From Mycolicibacterium aubagnense (GTDB lineage: Bacteria > Actinomycetota > Actinomycetes > Mycobacteriales > Mycobacteriaceae), in NCBI RefSeq assembly GCF_010730955.1, contig NZ_AP022577.1, positions 2,170,001 to 2,234,000 on the forward strand: 64,000 bases of DNA, given 5' to 3'. A model generated the notes under the pieces. It ran no database searches. It worked only from the letters and a program-made list of their open reading frames with translations, and was not told the DNA's origin. Shown here piece after piece: positions 16,053 through 26,766 of the stretch. The first letter of the stretch is position 1. Each line of letters opens with the position of its first letter. Position numbers and translations under genes: made by a program.

Positions 16053-17371
16053 TTGAGGAACCCTTCGTAGTTGCGCTGCATCAGCTGGCTCTCGATTTGC
16101 TTCACCGTGTCCAGACCCACGCCGATCATGATCAGCACGGCCGTACCGCCGAACGGCAGGTTCTGCGCGCTGCCGCCGCCACCCTGCAGGAACAGATTAG
16201 GCAGCACCGCGATCAAGCCGAGGTAAATCGAGCCCGGCAGCGTGATCCGGCTGAGGACGTACCGGAGGTAGTCGGCCGTGGGCTTGCCCGGCCGGATGCC
16301 CGGGATGAAGCCACCGAACTTCTTCATCTCGTCCGCCCGCTCATCGGGGTTGAACGTGATGGACACGTAGAAGTACGTGAAGAAGATGATCAGCCCGAAG
16401 TAGATCGCGATGTAGATCGGGTCGGCCGGGTTGGTCAGGTACTTGGCAACCGCCTTGGACCACCAGCCGTTGGACGCGTTCGGATCGCCGGCGGTGACCA
16501 GCTGCGTGATGAGGTGCGGGATGTAGATCAGCGACGACGCGAAGATGACCGGGATGACGCCGGCCTGGTTGACCTTCAGCGGCAGGTAGGTCGAGGTACC
16601 GCCGTACATGCGACGGCCCACCATGCGCTTGGCGTACTGCACCGGGATACGGCGCTGGCCCTGCTCGACGAAGACGACACCGACGATGATGATCAGCGCC
16701 GCGGCCACGACCGAGGTGAACACCACGCCGCCGCGGCTCTCCAGGATCGACTGGCCTTCGGACGGGATGCGGGCGGCGATACCGGCGAAGATCATCAGCG
16801 ACATGCCGTTGCCGATGCCACGCTCGGTGACGAGCTCGCCCATCCACATGACCAGGGCGGCGCCGGCGGTCATGACCAGCACGATCACCACGAGGGTGAA
16901 GATGCTCTGGTCCTGGATGATGTTCAGGGTGCAGCCCTGCAGCAGGTTGCCGCTGGCGGCCATGGCGACGATCGAGGTGCCCTGCAGCACTGCCAGCGCG
17001 ATCGCGAGATAACGCGTGTACTGCGTCATCTTGGCCTGTCCGGACTGGCCTTCCTTCTGGAGCTGTTCGAACCGTGGGATGACCACCACCAACAGCTGCA
17101 CGATGATGCTCGCGGTGATGTAGGGCATCACGCCGACCGCCAGCACCGACAGGTGCAGCAGCGCACCGCCCGAGAACAGGTTGATCAGCGAGTAGACCTG
17201 CGCCGCGTCACCGCCACTGACCTGCTCGATGCACTTCTGCACGTTCGGGTAGTTCACCCCGGGGGACGGCAGTGCTGCGCCGGCCCGATACAGGATGACT
17301 ACACCCAGCGTGAAGAGGATCTTGCGTCGCAGATCGGCCGTCCGCAGGGACGAGATAAAAGCCGAAAGCAC
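16049..17371 (-). CDS. secY: Protein translocase subunit SecY
   Basis: The 440-residue channel subunit of the Sec translocon with ten transmembrane helices. Signatures include [12 protein letters not shown] (plug side), [11 protein letters not shown] and [17 protein letters not shown] in the last cytosolic loop. The start is GTG 17371: AGGAGG lies five bases upstream and the product starts at the conserved (M)[17 protein letters not shown] longer frame to 17458 has no homology. Genes adk and map follow. Confidence 0.95.
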   Translation of the reverse strand: MLSAFISSLRTADLRRKILFTLGVVILYRAGAALPSPGVNYPNVQKCIEQVSGGDAAQVYSLINLFSGGALLHLSVLAVGVMPYITASIIVQLLVVVIPRFEQLQKEGQSGQAKMTQYTRYLAIALAVLQGTSIVAMAASGNLLQGCTLNIIQDQSIFTLVVIVLVMTAGAALVMWMGELVTERGIGNGMSLMIFAGIAARIPSEGQSILESRGGVVFTSVVAAALIIIVGVVFVEQGQRRIPVQYAKRMVGRRMYGGTSTYLPLKVNQAGVIPVIFASSLIYIPHLITQLVTAGDPNASNGWWSKAVAKYLTNPADPIYIAIYFGLIIFFTYFYVSITFNPDERADEMKKFGGFIPGIRPGKPTADYLRYVLSRITLPGSIYLGLIAVLPNLFLQGGGGSAQNLPFGGTAVLIMIGVGLDTVKQIESQLMQRNYEGFLK

Positions 17372-17700
17372 TCTTCCTCCTGCGCAGCCGAGCTGGGGCC
17401 GCGGCGTGCTGATGGGGCTGGTCAGGTCCAGCGTCTGGTTAATTCCGTGCACGACCAACGGCAGGTAATCGACCTGCCTGGGCGCGCCGTCAAATCAGTC
17501 TCCGAGAATAACAGTTGCCGCCCCCGCGACCTGCATCCGCTCGGCGTCGACGCCTCGCCGCCCGGCCCGGACGGGCCGGAACATGCCGTGACCCGGCATT
17601 TCTGCCGGGTTCAGGAACGGCGCGTACAGTCGCCGCCAGGGTTATTACACAAGCTAACTACCGGCCCACTCAGCAGATAACTCACGACAGGAACGACGCG
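17372..17700. other. Divergent intergenic region secY / methyltransferases
   Basis: No gene is supported in these 329 bases. They must hold promoters in both directions; minus-strand TATTCT near 17505 is a possible secY -10 with no clear -35. A perfect stem ACCCGGCA-TTTC-TGCCGGGT at 17591-17610 lies in the leader of the first methyltransferase gene. Confidence 0.45.
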
Positions 17701-18627
17701 ATGGCACGCACTGACAACGACACCTGGGACCTGGCCTCGAGCGTGGGCGCGACCGCGACTCTGGTGGCCGCCGCCCGCGCCCTCGCCACCCAGGCCGATG
17801 ACCCCATCATCGACGACCCGTTCGCCGCTCCCCTGGTCCGTGCGGTCGGGGTCGACTTCTTCACCAAGCTGGTCGACGGTGCCACCGACCCCGCCCAGTA
17901 CGGCGCCGGGTACGGCCCGACCATGTCGCAACTGACCAACGGGATGGCGGCCCGCACCCGATTCTTCGACGACTTCTTCCACGACGCCGGCAAGGCAGGC
18001 ATCCGGCAGGCCGTCATCCTGGCCGCCGGGCTCGACGCCCGGGCCTACCGCTTGTCCTGGCCGGCGGGCACCGTCGTCTACGAGATCGACCAGCCCGATG
18101 TCATCGAGTTCAAGTCAAAGGCTGTCGCGGATCTGGGTGCGGCGCCGACCACGCAGCGGCGCGCGGTGGCGATCGACCTGCGCGAGGACTGGCCGGCCGC
18201 ACTGCGCGCCGCGGGACTGGACCCCACCAAGCCCACCGCCTGGATCGCCGAGGGACTGTTCGGCTACCTGCCGCCCGAGGCTCAGGACCGGTTGCTCGAC
18301 CAGATCTCCGAACTGTCGGCGCCAGGCAGCCGGATGGGCGCCGAAGGCGTACCGGCCACCCCGGACCTCGATGAGGACGCGGTGCGCGAGCGGATGAAGG
18401 CGGCATCGGAGCACTGGCGCGAGCAAGGCTTCGAACTCGACTTCGCCGATCTGGTCTATCTCGGCGACCGGGCCGACGTGGACACCTACCTGCAGGGCCA
18501 CGGCTGGCAGACCACCGCCATCACCTCCAACGAATTGCTGGTCCGCAACGGCCTGCCCGCCGTCGAGGCCGACCCGAACGGCCAGCCCGCCATGGGCGAG
18601 GTCAACTACGTCACCGCGCTGCGCTGA
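17701..18627 (+). CDS. SAM-dependent methyltransferase (Rv0725c-like), tandem copy 1
   Basis: A 308-residue enzyme of the mycobacterial-type leucine carboxyl methyltransferase-like family (TIGR00027/PF04072). Family blocks are [14 protein letters not shown] at the N-terminus, the SAM-binding [27 protein letters not shown], and [16 protein letters not shown]. The physiological substrate is unknown for the family. ATG 17701 fits the conserved start and has ACAGGA upstream; the frame extends to 17515 without similarity. It is the first of four tandem paralogues. Confidence 0.9.
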   Translation: MARTDNDTWDLASSVGATATLVAAARALATQADDPIIDDPFAAPLVRAVGVDFFTKLVDGATDPAQYGAGYGPTMSQLTNGMAARTRFFDDFFHDAGKAGIRQAVILAAGLDARAYRLSWPAGTVVYEIDQPDVIEFKSKAVADLGAAPTTQRRAVAIDLREDWPAALRAAGLDPTKPTAWIAEGLFGYLPPEAQDRLLDQISELSAPGSRMGAEGVPATPDLDEDAVRERMKAASEHWREQGFELDFADLVYLGDRADVDTYLQGHGWQTTAITSNELLVRNGLPAVEADPNGQPAMGEVNYVTALR

Positions 18628-18648
18628 TCCACCGACAGGAGTGAACCG

Positions 18649-19578
18649 ATGACCCGCACCGACAGCGACACCTGGGACCTGGCCTCGAGCGTGGGCGCCA
18701 CCGCCACCATGGTGGCCACCGCCCGCGCCCTGGCGACGAAGGAAGCGGAGCCGCTCATCCGGGATCCGTACGCCGATCCGCTGGTGCGGGCCGTCGGAGT
18801 CGAGTTCTTCATCAAACTGCTCGACGGGCAGATCGATCTCAGTGGCGAGGCCGGGACCGCCGCCGCGATGATCACCAACCTGATGGCGGTGCGGACGAAG
18901 TTCTTCGATGACTTCTTCATGGACGCCGTAGGCGTCGGTTCGACCGGGGTGGCCGGCTCCGCTGAAATCCGACAGGCCGTCATCCTGGCCGCCGGCCTCG
19001 ACTCGCGCGCCTATCGGCTCGACTGGCCGGCCGGCACCGTCGTCTACGAGATCGACCAGCCCGAGGTGATCGCCGCCAAAACCGGGACCATGGCGCAGAT
19101 CGGTGCCACGCCGACCTGCGAACGCCGCACCGTCGCGATCGATCTGCGTGACGACTGGCCCGCCGCGCTGCGTGCCGCGGGGTTCGATCCGTCGGCACCG
19201 ACGGCCTGGATCGCCGAGGGGCTGCTGATCTACCTGCCACCCGAAGCGCAGGACAAGCTGTTCGACAACATCACCGCCCTCTCGGCGCCGGGCAGCCGGC
19301 TGGCCACCGAGTTCCACACCGACCACGGCGCCGGCATGGCCCAGCGTGGCGCGGCCATGAGCGAGCGGTGGCGCGGCGCCGGACTGGACCTCAACCTGAC
19401 CGACCTCTGGTACCAGGGCGACCGCACCTCGGTGGTCGAGCACCTCGATGCCAGCGGCTGGAATACCACCGCCCGCCCGCGACTTGAAGTGTTCGCAGAA
19501 TACGGCCGCCCACTCGCCGAGACCGAAGACACTGCCGCACTGCGTAATTCACTGTCCGTGACGGCCATCAAGAACTAG
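18649..19578 (+). CDS. SAM-dependent methyltransferase (Rv0725c-like), tandem copy 2
   Basis: 309 residues with the same blocks as copy 1 ([57 protein letters not shown]). It has a short insertion ([11 protein letters not shown]) before the SAM-binding strand. It starts 21 bases after copy 1, with GACAGGAG upstream, and is probably part of one operon. Its C-terminal quarter differs clearly from the others, which is where substrate choice is likely to lie. Confidence 0.9.
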   Translation: MTRTDSDTWDLASSVGATATMVATARALATKEAEPLIRDPYADPLVRAVGVEFFIKLLDGQIDLSGEAGTAAAMITNLMAVRTKFFDDFFMDAVGVGSTGVAGSAEIRQAVILAAGLDSRAYRLDWPAGTVVYEIDQPEVIAAKTGTMAQIGATPTCERRTVAIDLRDDWPAALRAAGFDPSAPTAWIAEGLLIYLPPEAQDKLFDNITALSAPGSRLATEFHTDHGAGMAQRGAAMSERWRGAGLDLNLTDLWYQGDRTSVVEHLDASGWNTTARPRLEVFAEYGRPLAETEDTAALRNSLSVTAIKN

Positions 19579-19591
19579 GAGCTGCACCGCA

Positions 19592-20503
19592 ATGACACGA
19601 ACTGACGGAGATTCCTGGGACCTGGCCTCCAGCGTCGGGGCCACCGCCACCATGGTTGCGGGCCAGCGCGCCCTCGCCCACCGCGAGCAGTTGATCGACG
19701 ACCCGTACGCCGAGCCACTGGTCCGGGCCGTCGGACTGGACTTCTTCACCAAAGCGCTGGACGGTGACATCGACCTCGGAGAGGTGAACCCGGCCTTCAC
19801 CCCGCGCCGTGCGGCCGAGGGCATGACGGTGCGCACCCGCTGGTTCGACCAGTTGTTCCTCGATGCGGCCGCCACCGGCGTACGGCAGGCGGTGATCCTG
19901 GCCGCCGGTCTGGATGCGCGCGCCTACCGGCTGCCGTGGCCAGACGGCACCGTCGTCTTCGAGGTGGACCAGCCCGAGGTCATCGAGTTCAAGTCCACGA
20001 CGCTGGCCAACCTGGGTGCCGCCCCCACGGCGACCCGGCGCACCGTCGCCGTCGATCTGCGGGACGACTGGATGCAGGCACTGCGCGACAACGGCTTTGA
20101 TGCCGCGGCGCCCACCGCCTGGATCGCCGAAGGGCTGCTCATCTACCTGCCGCCGGAGGCCCAGGATCGGTTGTTCGACAACATCACCGCCCTCTCGGCA
20201 CCGGGTAGCTTCGTGGCCACCGAGCACGTCGGCGACCTCAGCAGCGCCTTCGACGACGAACGCATGCAGGCGATGCGCGAGCGGATGAAGGCGCTCGGTT
20301 CGAACATCGAGATGGCCGACCTCATCTACCAGGGCGACCGCAACCACGTCACCGACTATCTGACCGGCCTCGGCTGGGACGTCACCGCGCGGTCTGTCGA
20401 AGAAGCGCACGCCGACAACGGTTTCCAGTACCCGGACGACGAACTGTCCCGGGCCTGGACGCAGCTGAAGTACGTCCGCGCCGTCCTGGGCCAGCAGGCA
20501 TAA
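19592..20503 (+). CDS. SAM-dependent methyltransferase (Rv0725c-like), tandem copy 3
   Basis: 303 residues with [41 protein letters not shown] and [16 protein letters not shown]. It begins 13 bases after copy 2. The C-terminal part ([19 protein letters not shown]) again diverges from its neighbours. Confidence 0.9.
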   Translation: MTRTDGDSWDLASSVGATATMVAGQRALAHREQLIDDPYAEPLVRAVGLDFFTKALDGDIDLGEVNPAFTPRRAAEGMTVRTRWFDQLFLDAAATGVRQAVILAAGLDARAYRLPWPDGTVVFEVDQPEVIEFKSTTLANLGAAPTATRRTVAVDLRDDWMQALRDNGFDAAAPTAWIAEGLLIYLPPEAQDRLFDNITALSAPGSFVATEHVGDLSSAFDDERMQAMRERMKALGSNIEMADLIYQGDRNHVTDYLTGLGWDVTARSVEEAHADNGFQYPDDELSRAWTQLKYVRAVLGQQA

Positions 20504-20508
20504 CCGCC

Positions 20509-21426
20509 ATGGCACGGACGCACGGGGACAGCTGGGATCTGGCGTCGAGCGTGGGCGCGACGGCCACGCTGGTCGCGACCGGGCGGGCGATCGCCAGCAC
20601 CCATCCGCACGGTTTGATCGACGATCCGTTCGCGGCGCCGCTGGTGCGCGCCGTCGGGATCGAGGCGTTCACCAACATGGTCGACGGTGAACTGGACCTC
20701 GCCGCTCTCGAGACGTTCGCCCCCGATGCCGCGGCACGGGCCCGGGCCAACATCGACGAAATGGCCGTTCGCACCCGGTTTTTCGACGACTACCTCCTGA
20801 CGGCGACCGACGGCGGCATCCGGCAGGCCGTCATCCTGGCCTCCGGGCTGGACTCGCGCGCCTACCGGCTGCCCTGGCCCGACGGCACCGTGGTCTACGA
20901 GATCGACCAGCCAGATGTCATCGAATTCAAGACGCAGACCCTGGCCGGCCTCGGCGCGGAGCCGACAGCGCAGCGCCGGACCGTCGCGATCGATCTGCGC
21001 GAGGACTGGCCGGCGGCGCTGCGGGCAGCCGGTTTCGATCCCAGCAGGCCGACGGCGTGGCTGGCCGAAGGTCTGCTGATCTACCTGCCGCCGGAAGCCC
21101 AGGACACGCTGTTCGACACCATTCACGAGCTCAGCGCACCCGGTAGCGCCGTAGCCACCGAATTCGTACCCGGGCTCAAGGATTTCGACGCCGACAAGGC
21201 TCGTGAAGCCACCGCGGGGTTCGCGCAGCTCGGCTTGAACATGGACATGCCGTCGCTGGTCTACCACGGTGAAAGGCATTCCGCCGCAGACTATCTGGCA
21301 GCCAAGGGCTGGCGGATGGCCGGCATCGGCCGGGCGGATCTGCACAGCCGCCACGGGTTGACGGCAACCGTCATCGATGACGACCCGATGCGCGAAATCG
21401 TCTACATCAGCGGCACTCTCGGCTGA
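20509..21426 (+). CDS. SAM-dependent methyltransferase (Rv0725c-like), tandem copy 4
   Basis: 305 residues with [41 protein letters not shown] and [16 protein letters not shown]. It starts only 5 bases after copy 3 and ends 9 bases before the convergent sppA stop. Together the four copies form one tandem array of a kind I recall beside secY in M. smegmatis. Confidence 0.9.
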   Translation: MARTHGDSWDLASSVGATATLVATGRAIASTHPHGLIDDPFAAPLVRAVGIEAFTNMVDGELDLAALETFAPDAAARARANIDEMAVRTRFFDDYLLTATDGGIRQAVILASGLDSRAYRLPWPDGTVVYEIDQPDVIEFKTQTLAGLGAEPTAQRRTVAIDLREDWPAALRAAGFDPSRPTAWLAEGLLIYLPPEAQDTLFDTIHELSAPGSAVATEFVPGLKDFDADKAREATAGFAQLGLNMDMPSLVYHGERHSAADYLAAKGWRMAGIGRADLHSRHGLTATVIDDDPMREIVYISGTLG

Positions 21427-21435
21427 GCCCGCTTC

Positions 21436-23223
21436 CTAGAAGCGGTAGTCCCCCAGCCACAGCGCGCTGACCCCGGTCAGCGACCGCTCGGCCTGGCCAA
21501 GCGCACCGACCAGTGAGCGGCCGAGCACCGCGGCCACCGCGTCCGGCAACGACGCCGCGGCGGGTTGCGAGGACGCCTTGGGCCGCACGTGATCCAGCAG
21601 TGACGAACCCGGGTAGTTGACGGTTCGGACCGGAGCTTCAACATCGATGCCGGCCAGCACCTTGGCCCGGCGCACCGCGGTCCGCAGACCGCCGAGTTCA
21701 TCGACCAGGCCGTGCTCCAGCGCGTCGGCGCCGGTCCAGATGCGGCCGCGCGCCACCTGTTCGACGGCCTCGACCGGCAGGTTGCGGCCGTCGGCGACCC
21801 GCTCGACGAAGTCGGTGTAGAACAGGTCGGCCTCGGCCACCACGTGTGCGTGCTGAGCCTCGGTGAAGGGCTGGTTCGCCGACCATGCGTCGGCATTCTC
21901 GTTGGTCCGCACCGAATCCGAGCCGACACCGAGCCGTTCCTTCAGCCCACGCGTGACCAGCTTGCCCGTCACCACGCCGATGGATCCGGTGATGGTGCCG
22001 GCGTTGGCGACGATGTGGTCGGCGGCCATCGACACGTAGTAACCGCCCGACGCGGCGACCGCACCCATCGATGCGACAACAGGTTTGCCCGCCTCGCGCA
22101 GCCGCGCCACCTCGCGCCAGATGGTCTCTGAACCCGTGACCGCGCCGCCCGGGCTGTCCACCCGGAGTACGACGGCCGCGACGTCGTCATCGGCGGCCGC
22201 CTCGCGCAGGGCCGCGGCGATGGTGTCGCCGCCCACGCTCGACGGACCAGGCGGGAAGGCGCTGGGGCCGCCGCGGCCGCTGACGATCGGCCCGGCCATG
22301 GTGACGACGGCGATGGTCGGCTTGTGCTTGACCCCCGGCAGCGGCGGCACCTCGGGCAGGCTGTGACCCGCGGTGGCCTTGGCGTACCGGGACAGGAACA
22401 GCCGCGGCGGGGCGTCTTTGCCGTCGGCTTCCGCTGTGCCCCCGATCAATTCGCTGACCCGGGCATAGGCCTCATCACGGAAACCGATACGGTCCACCAG
22501 CTTGGCGGCCAGCGCGTCGTCGCGCAGCAGCGGCGCCCTGTCGACCAGGGTGTCGAGTTCGCCGGCGTCGGCACCACGGGATGCGGCGATGGCAGCCAGC
22601 ACCTGGGCATGCAGGCTCTCGATGAGCCGCCCGTCGGCCTCGCGGTGCGGCTCGGTGTATCGATCCTGCGTGAACATGTTGGCCGCCGACTTGTACTCGC
22701 CACGCGCGACGAACTGTGCCTCGATGCCGGCCTTGTCGAACGCGTCCCGCAGGAACAGCGCGTTGGTGGCGAAGCCCACCAGGCCGACCGTGCCCGAGGG
22801 CTGCATCCAGACTTCCCGGAACGCCGAGGCCAGGTAGTACGACATGGTGCCGGGGTACGTCTCGGCCCAGGCGATGGATGGCTTGACAGCACTGAACGCG
22901 ACGATGGCGTCGCGCAGTTCCTGCACCGGACCCGCTGCGGCAGCGGGCAATTGGACGCGGGCGATCAGCCCGGCCACGCGCTTGTCGTCGGCCGCACGGT
23001 GGATGGCGGCGACGGCTTCGCGCAGCACCAGCGGCCGGGAATTGCCCATGACGAAGGCCACCGGGTCGAAGCCGGCGGTCTCCGGCGGCACAGCCTGCAG
23101 GTCGAGTTCCAGTACACAGCCGTTCGGTACGCCGTGGTGACGCACGGTGTCGACCTTGCGGACAAGGGCACGCAACTCATCGGGGCCGGGAAGACCGGGC
23201 AGGCTGGGCCGGAAAGCAAACAT
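21436..23223 (-). CDS. sppA: Signal peptide peptidase SppA, long (67 kDa-type)
   Basis: A 595-residue serine protease with two tandem ClpP-like domains. The general-base Lys is in the first domain (ARGEYKSAANMFT) and the catalytic Ser in the second (GAVAASGGYYVSMAA), as in the E. coli-type long SppA. The C-terminal part carries RIWTGADALEHGLVDELGG. No N-terminal membrane helix is obvious, unlike E. coli SppA. It degrades residual signal peptides. It lies between the methyltransferase array and the ribosomal block, the position of Rv0724. Confidence 0.9.
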   Translation of the reverse strand: MFAFRPSLPGLPGPDELRALVRKVDTVRHHGVPNGCVLELDLQAVPPETAGFDPVAFVMGNSRPLVLREAVAAIHRAADDKRVAGLIARVQLPAAAAGPVQELRDAIVAFSAVKPSIAWAETYPGTMSYYLASAFREVWMQPSGTVGLVGFATNALFLRDAFDKAGIEAQFVARGEYKSAANMFTQDRYTEPHREADGRLIESLHAQVLAAIAASRGADAGELDTLVDRAPLLRDDALAAKLVDRIGFRDEAYARVSELIGGTAEADGKDAPPRLFLSRYAKATAGHSLPEVPPLPGVKHKPTIAVVTMAGPIVSGRGGPSAFPPGPSSVGGDTIAAALREAAADDDVAAVVLRVDSPGGAVTGSETIWREVARLREAGKPVVASMGAVAASGGYYVSMAADHIVANAGTITGSIGVVTGKLVTRGLKERLGVGSDSVRTNENADAWSANQPFTEAQHAHVVAEADLFYTDFVERVADGRNLPVEAVEQVARGRIWTGADALEHGLVDELGGLRTAVRRAKVLAGIDVEAPVRTVNYPGSSLLDHVRPKASSQPAAASLPDAVAAVLGRSLVGALGQAERSLTGVSALWLGDYRF

Positions 23224-23366
23224 CTTCCGAGCGTACCGACTGGCTGAACCGGGCGAATGTGGCGTGAATCCGGGGCGGAGTCGGTATTGGCGTAACGGCC
23301 AATTGTCCCACGGTGCGCGCCGACCGGCATTAAGCTCAGTGTTTCCCCTCCTGCCAGGAGCCCAGC

Positions 23367-23636
23367 ATGGCGAAGCTCAAACGTCTTGCACCAGTTGTGA
23401 TGCTGACTGTCGCGGCATCGATTGCCGGCGCGGCACCCGCCGGCGCACAGCCCGACTGCCAATTCGGCGCAGGACTCGGGCCCAATACCGCGTGTGGATC
23501 GGCACCGCAGGACGACTTCACCGACCTCGTCCCCTTCTACGGGCCCCGCCGGGGATACGGCTACGGAAACGGTGGCTTCTTGGGCGGCATGTACGGCGAC
23601 AGCGCCTTGCCAGGCATCTCCGCGGGGCCAGGCTGA
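23367..23636 (+). CDS. Small secreted protein of unknown function
   Basis: An 89-residue exported protein. Residues 1-28 are a signal peptide with likely cleavage after GAQ/AGA; the mature part has two cysteines (PDCQFGAG, NTACGSAPQDDF) that could form a disulfide, and a Gly/Tyr-rich tail (GYGYGNGGFLGGMYGD). AGGAG lies 7 bases before the ATG. I do not recognise the family beyond the look of small mycobacterial secreted proteins. Confidence 0.8.
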   Translation: MAKLKRLAPVVMLTVAASIAGAAPAGAQPDCQFGAGLGPNTACGSAPQDDFTDLVPFYGPRRGYGYGNGGFLGGMYGDSALPGISAGPG

Positions 23637-23692
23637 GCCGATTCCGCGGGTTTTCGGCCTGCCGATAGCGGAACCGTTACAGAATCACGCCC

Positions 23693-24919
23693 ATGGTGCT
23701 GACAGTCTCCGTATCCCCCGATCTGGTTCACGGCGATGCCGATGAGGGCTACGGCAGGGTCGCCGATGCGTTCCGGGCCAACTTCGCGGCCGGCAGTGAG
23801 GTCGGTGCGGCGCTGTGCGTCTACCGCGACGGCCGCAAGGTCGTCGACATGTGGGGCGGCTACCGCGACGGGGTCAGCAAGGCGCCGTGGCAGGCCGACA
23901 CCATGGTCAACATGTTCTCGTCGACGAAAGGCGTTGCGGCCCTTGCCGTTGCGCACGCGGTGTCGAAGGGGCTGTTCGATTACGACGAGCGGGTCGCCGA
24001 ATACTGGCCCGAGTTCGCCGCACAGGACAAGGGCAACGTCACCGTGCGTCAGCTGCTGGCGCACCAGGCCGGGCTGTGTGTACTGACCCCCAACCCGCTG
24101 CTGTCCGACATCGCCGATCCGGTGCGGCTGTCCGCGATCCTCGCAGCGCAGAAACCGGCATGGACGCCGGGCACTCGCCACGGGTACCACGCGATCACCA
24201 TCGGCTGGTACGAGTCCGAGCTGATCCGTCGCACCGACGGGCGCACACTCGGGCGGTATCTGGCCGACGAGATCACCGGGCCCTTGGGCCTCGATCTGTA
24301 CATCGGCCTGCCCGACTCTGTCGATCGCGGCCGGCTTGCCACGTTGCACCATTGGCAGCGCTACGAGTCGCTGAAGCATCTCGATGTCATGCCTGCCGGC
24401 TTCCTGATCGGCAGCCTCAATCCGCGGGGACTGTTGGCCAGGACCGCAGCCATCCCCGCCGACATCGATCCCTACGCCGGCGACTACAACACCGACCGGG
24501 TGCGCCGTGTCGAGATTCCGTCCGCCAACGGCACCGGGACGGCCCGCGCTCTCGCCCACCTCTACGGTGCCGCGGCGGTCGGCGGGAGCGAAATAGGTTT
24601 CACCCCAGAAACTTTCGACGCGTTGACCGCGCCGCCGCGCAACCCGTCGGGCGGCACGCGAGACATGGTGCTGCGGCTGGACGGTGCGTACTCCCTCGGC
24701 TTCTGCAAGGAGTTCCCGCGGATGGTGTTCGGCTCGTCGTCGCGGGCGTTCGGCACCCCAGGCTTCGGTGGCTCGTTCGGTTTCGCGGACCCCGACACCG
24801 GCATCGGTTTCGGCTACGTCATGAACCGGCTGGGCTTCCACCTGGTCAGTGATCCCCGCGAGCTGGCGGTGCGCCAGGCGCTCTTCCGCGATGTCCTCCG
24901 CGCCCGGGTACAGACATAG
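23693..24919 (+). CDS. Beta-lactamase-fold serine hydrolase (EstB/LipE-like)
   Basis: A 408-residue class C beta-lactamase-like hydrolase. The nucleophile motif SxxK is Ser76-Ser-Thr-Lys79 (MFSSTKGVAAL), the Tyr motif is in GYHAITIGWYESEL, and a Gly-rich third element GTPGFGGSFGFADP lies near the C-terminus. No signal peptide is present. Mycobacteria carry many such LipE/LipL-type esterases; the natural substrate is unknown. There is no clear ribosome site, so the start at 23693 is tentative. Confidence 0.85.
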   Translation: MVLTVSVSPDLVHGDADEGYGRVADAFRANFAAGSEVGAALCVYRDGRKVVDMWGGYRDGVSKAPWQADTMVNMFSSTKGVAALAVAHAVSKGLFDYDERVAEYWPEFAAQDKGNVTVRQLLAHQAGLCVLTPNPLLSDIADPVRLSAILAAQKPAWTPGTRHGYHAITIGWYESELIRRTDGRTLGRYLADEITGPLGLDLYIGLPDSVDRGRLATLHHWQRYESLKHLDVMPAGFLIGSLNPRGLLARTAAIPADIDPYAGDYNTDRVRRVEIPSANGTGTARALAHLYGAAAVGGSEIGFTPETFDALTAPPRNPSGGTRDMVLRLDGAYSLGFCKEFPRMVFGSSSRAFGTPGFGGSFGFADPDTGIGFGYVMNRLGFHLVSDPRELAVRQALFRDVLRARVQT

Positions 24920-24985
24920 TCTGCGTTGACCCTGAACTCGAGGCGTACACGTTCAAGTGGCGCGGGCCCTCAGCGCAGGATCAAC

Positions 24986-25022
24986 GCAAAAAGAAGGGCC
25001 CCCGCCGAAGCGGAGGCCCTTC
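24986..25022 (-). terminator. Intrinsic terminator of the rplO operon
   Basis: Minus-strand stem AAGGGCCTCCG / CGGGGGCCCTT around a TTCG-type loop is followed by TCTTTTTG, 13 bases after the rplO stop. Confidence 0.88.
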
Positions 25023-25034
25023 TCGGTAGAGCTC

Positions 25035-25478
25035 TTACAGCTCGGTCGCGCTGCCACCGGCAGCGGTGATCGCCTCACGGGCGCTACCGCTGAACTTGTT
25101 GGCGGTGACATCGACCTTGACGGCCAGCTTGCCGTCGCCGAGCACCTTGACCAGGACGTTCTTGCGAACCAGGCCCGCGGCCACCAGCTCGTCCAGACCG
25201 ACGGTGCCGCCCTGCGGGAACGCCTTGGCGAGGTCGCCGACGTTCACCACCGCGTACTCCGTGCGGAAGCGGTTGCGGAAGCCCTTGAGCTTCGGCAGCC
25301 GCATGTGGATCGGCATCTGGCCACCCTCGAACGTCACGGGGACGTTCTTGCGGGCCTTGGTGCCCTTGGTACCGCGACCAGCGGTCTTACCCTTGGAGCC
25401 CTCACCACGACCGACGCGGGTCTTGGCCTTCTTGGACCCCGCGGCAGGCTTCAGGTCGTGCAGCTTGATGACACTCAT
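25035..25478 (-). CDS. rplO: Large subunit ribosomal protein L15
   Basis: 147 residues, starting [14 protein letters not shown] and with the Gly/Lys-rich [19 protein letters not shown] region that threads into 23S rRNA. Last gene of this ribosomal run before the terminator; its start overlaps the rpmD stop by one base (TAATG). Confidence 0.97.
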   Translation of the reverse strand: MSVIKLHDLKPAAGSKKAKTRVGRGEGSKGKTAGRGTKGTKARKNVPVTFEGGQMPIHMRLPKLKGFRNRFRTEYAVVNVGDLAKAFPQGGTVGLDELVAAGLVRKNVLVKVLGDGKLAVKVDVTANKFSGSAREAITAAGGSATEL

Positions 25479-25657
25479 TACGCCTCCTCAACGGTGACGA
25501 GATGGTTGACCACCGCGAGCAGACCACGGGTCTGCGCGTTGTCCTCGCGAACGACGGACTGGCGGATCTTGCGCAGTCCCAGCGTCCGCAGGCTTTCGCG
25601 CTGCTTCCACCGGGCACCCACGGTGCCACGCACCTGGGTGATCTTCAGTTCAGCCAT
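25478..25657 (-). CDS. rpmD: Large subunit ribosomal protein L30
   Basis: A 59-residue protein read directly from the minus strand: it begins [14 protein letters not shown] and contains [14 protein letters not shown], the L30 signature. Position between rpsE and rplO is the standard order. The stop is shared by one base with the rplO start. Confidence 0.96.
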   Translation of the reverse strand: MAELKITQVRGTVGARWKQRESLRTLGLRKIRQSVVREDNAQTRGLLAVVNHLVTVEEA

Positions 25658-25659
25658 GA

Positions 25660-26328
25660 TTATGCCGATCCTTCACGCGCTGCCGATGCGGCCAGCGCTT
25701 CTGCCTCACGCCGGGCCCGCAGCATGCCGGCCGGCGCAACATCTTCGATGGGCAGGCCACGACGGGCCGCCACTTCCTCGGGGCGCTGAATCATCTTCAA
25801 CGCGGCAACGGTGGCGTGCACCACGTTGATCGCGTTGTCGCTGCCCAGCGACTTGGCGAGGACGTCGTGCACACCGGCGCATTCCAGCACCGCGCGGCAC
25901 GCGCCACCGGCGATGACACCGGTACCCGGGCTGGCCGGACGCAGCATCACGACACCGGCAGCGGCCTCACCCTGAACCGGGTGGACGATGGTGGCGCCGA
26001 TCAGCGGGACCCGGAAGAAGCTCTTGCGTGCTTCCTCGACACCCTTGGCAATGGCGGCTGGAACTTCCTTGGCCTTGCCGTAGCCGACGCCCACCATGCC
26101 GTGGCCGTCACCGACGATCACCAGGGCGGTGAAGCTGAAGCGCCGACCACCCTTGACCACCTTCGAAACGCGGTTGATGGTGACAACGCGCTCAATGTAG
26201 TTGCTCTTCTCACCACGGTCGTCACCGCGGCCACGGCCACCGCGATCATCGCGGCGACCACGGCCATCGCGGTCACCACGACCTCCACGGTTGTCCTGCG
26301 CCGAAGCGGCGCCAGCCTGCTCGGCCAT
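25660..26328 (-). CDS. rpsE: Small subunit ribosomal protein S5
   Basis: 222 residues. A basic Arg/Asp/Gly-rich N-terminal extension typical of mycobacteria precedes the S5 core ([48 protein letters not shown]). Two adjacent ATG codons exist; the second (26328) is 7 bases from GGAAGGA and is chosen. Confidence 0.96.
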   Translation of the reverse strand: MAEQAGAASAQDNRGGRGDRDGRGRRDDRGGRGRGDDRGEKSNYIERVVTINRVSKVVKGGRRFSFTALVIVGDGHGMVGVGYGKAKEVPAAIAKGVEEARKSFFRVPLIGATIVHPVQGEAAAGVVMLRPASPGTGVIAGGACRAVLECAGVHDVLAKSLGSDNAINVVHATVAALKMIQRPEEVAARRGLPIEDVAPAGMLRARREAEALAASAAREGSA

Positions 26329-26362
26329 CATGCAGTCCTTCCGGTCATCTTCAAGTAAGTCA

Positions 26363-26764
26363 TCAGAACGTCAACCCGCTTTCACGAGCGGCGTCGGCGA
26401 GAGCGGCGATCCGGCCGCCGTAGGTGTATCCACCACGGTCGAAAACAACCTCGGAGATGCCGGCAGCCTTGGCGCGCTCGGCGATCAGCTGACCCACCCG
26501 GGTGCTGACGGCCTTCTTGTCACCGTCGACGGCCCGCACGTCGGCCTCGATGGACGACGCGGCGGCCAGCGTGGTGCCGGTCAGGTCGTCGATCACCTGG
26601 ACGTGGATGTGCCGCGAGGAGCGGTTGACCATCAGGCGCGGACGCTCGGACGTGCCGGCGACCTTCTTACGCAGACGGGCGTGACGACGCAGACGCGCCA
26701 CCCGACGGGTCTCAGAAATGTTCTGGCCCAACGGCTTACGCTTGTCAGTCTCAGTGTTGGCCAT
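26363..26764 (-). CDS. rplR: Large subunit ribosomal protein L18
   Basis: 133 residues with [20 protein letters not shown] and the C-terminal [19 protein letters not shown], which contact 5S rRNA. It begins 3 bases after the rplF stop. Confidence 0.96.
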   Translation of the reverse strand: MANTETDKRKPLGQNISETRRVARLRRHARLRKKVAGTSERPRLMVNRSSRHIHVQVIDDLTGTTLAAASSIEADVRAVDGDKKAVSTRVGQLIAERAKAAGISEVVFDRGGYTYGGRIAALADAARESGLTF

Positions 26765-26766
26765 TG

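Noticed and set aside
16097..17680. 527-codon plus-strand frame opposite secY
   Set aside because: Antisense shadow of a high-GC gene: His/Asp/Arg-rich, no domain, and secY on the other strand is certain.
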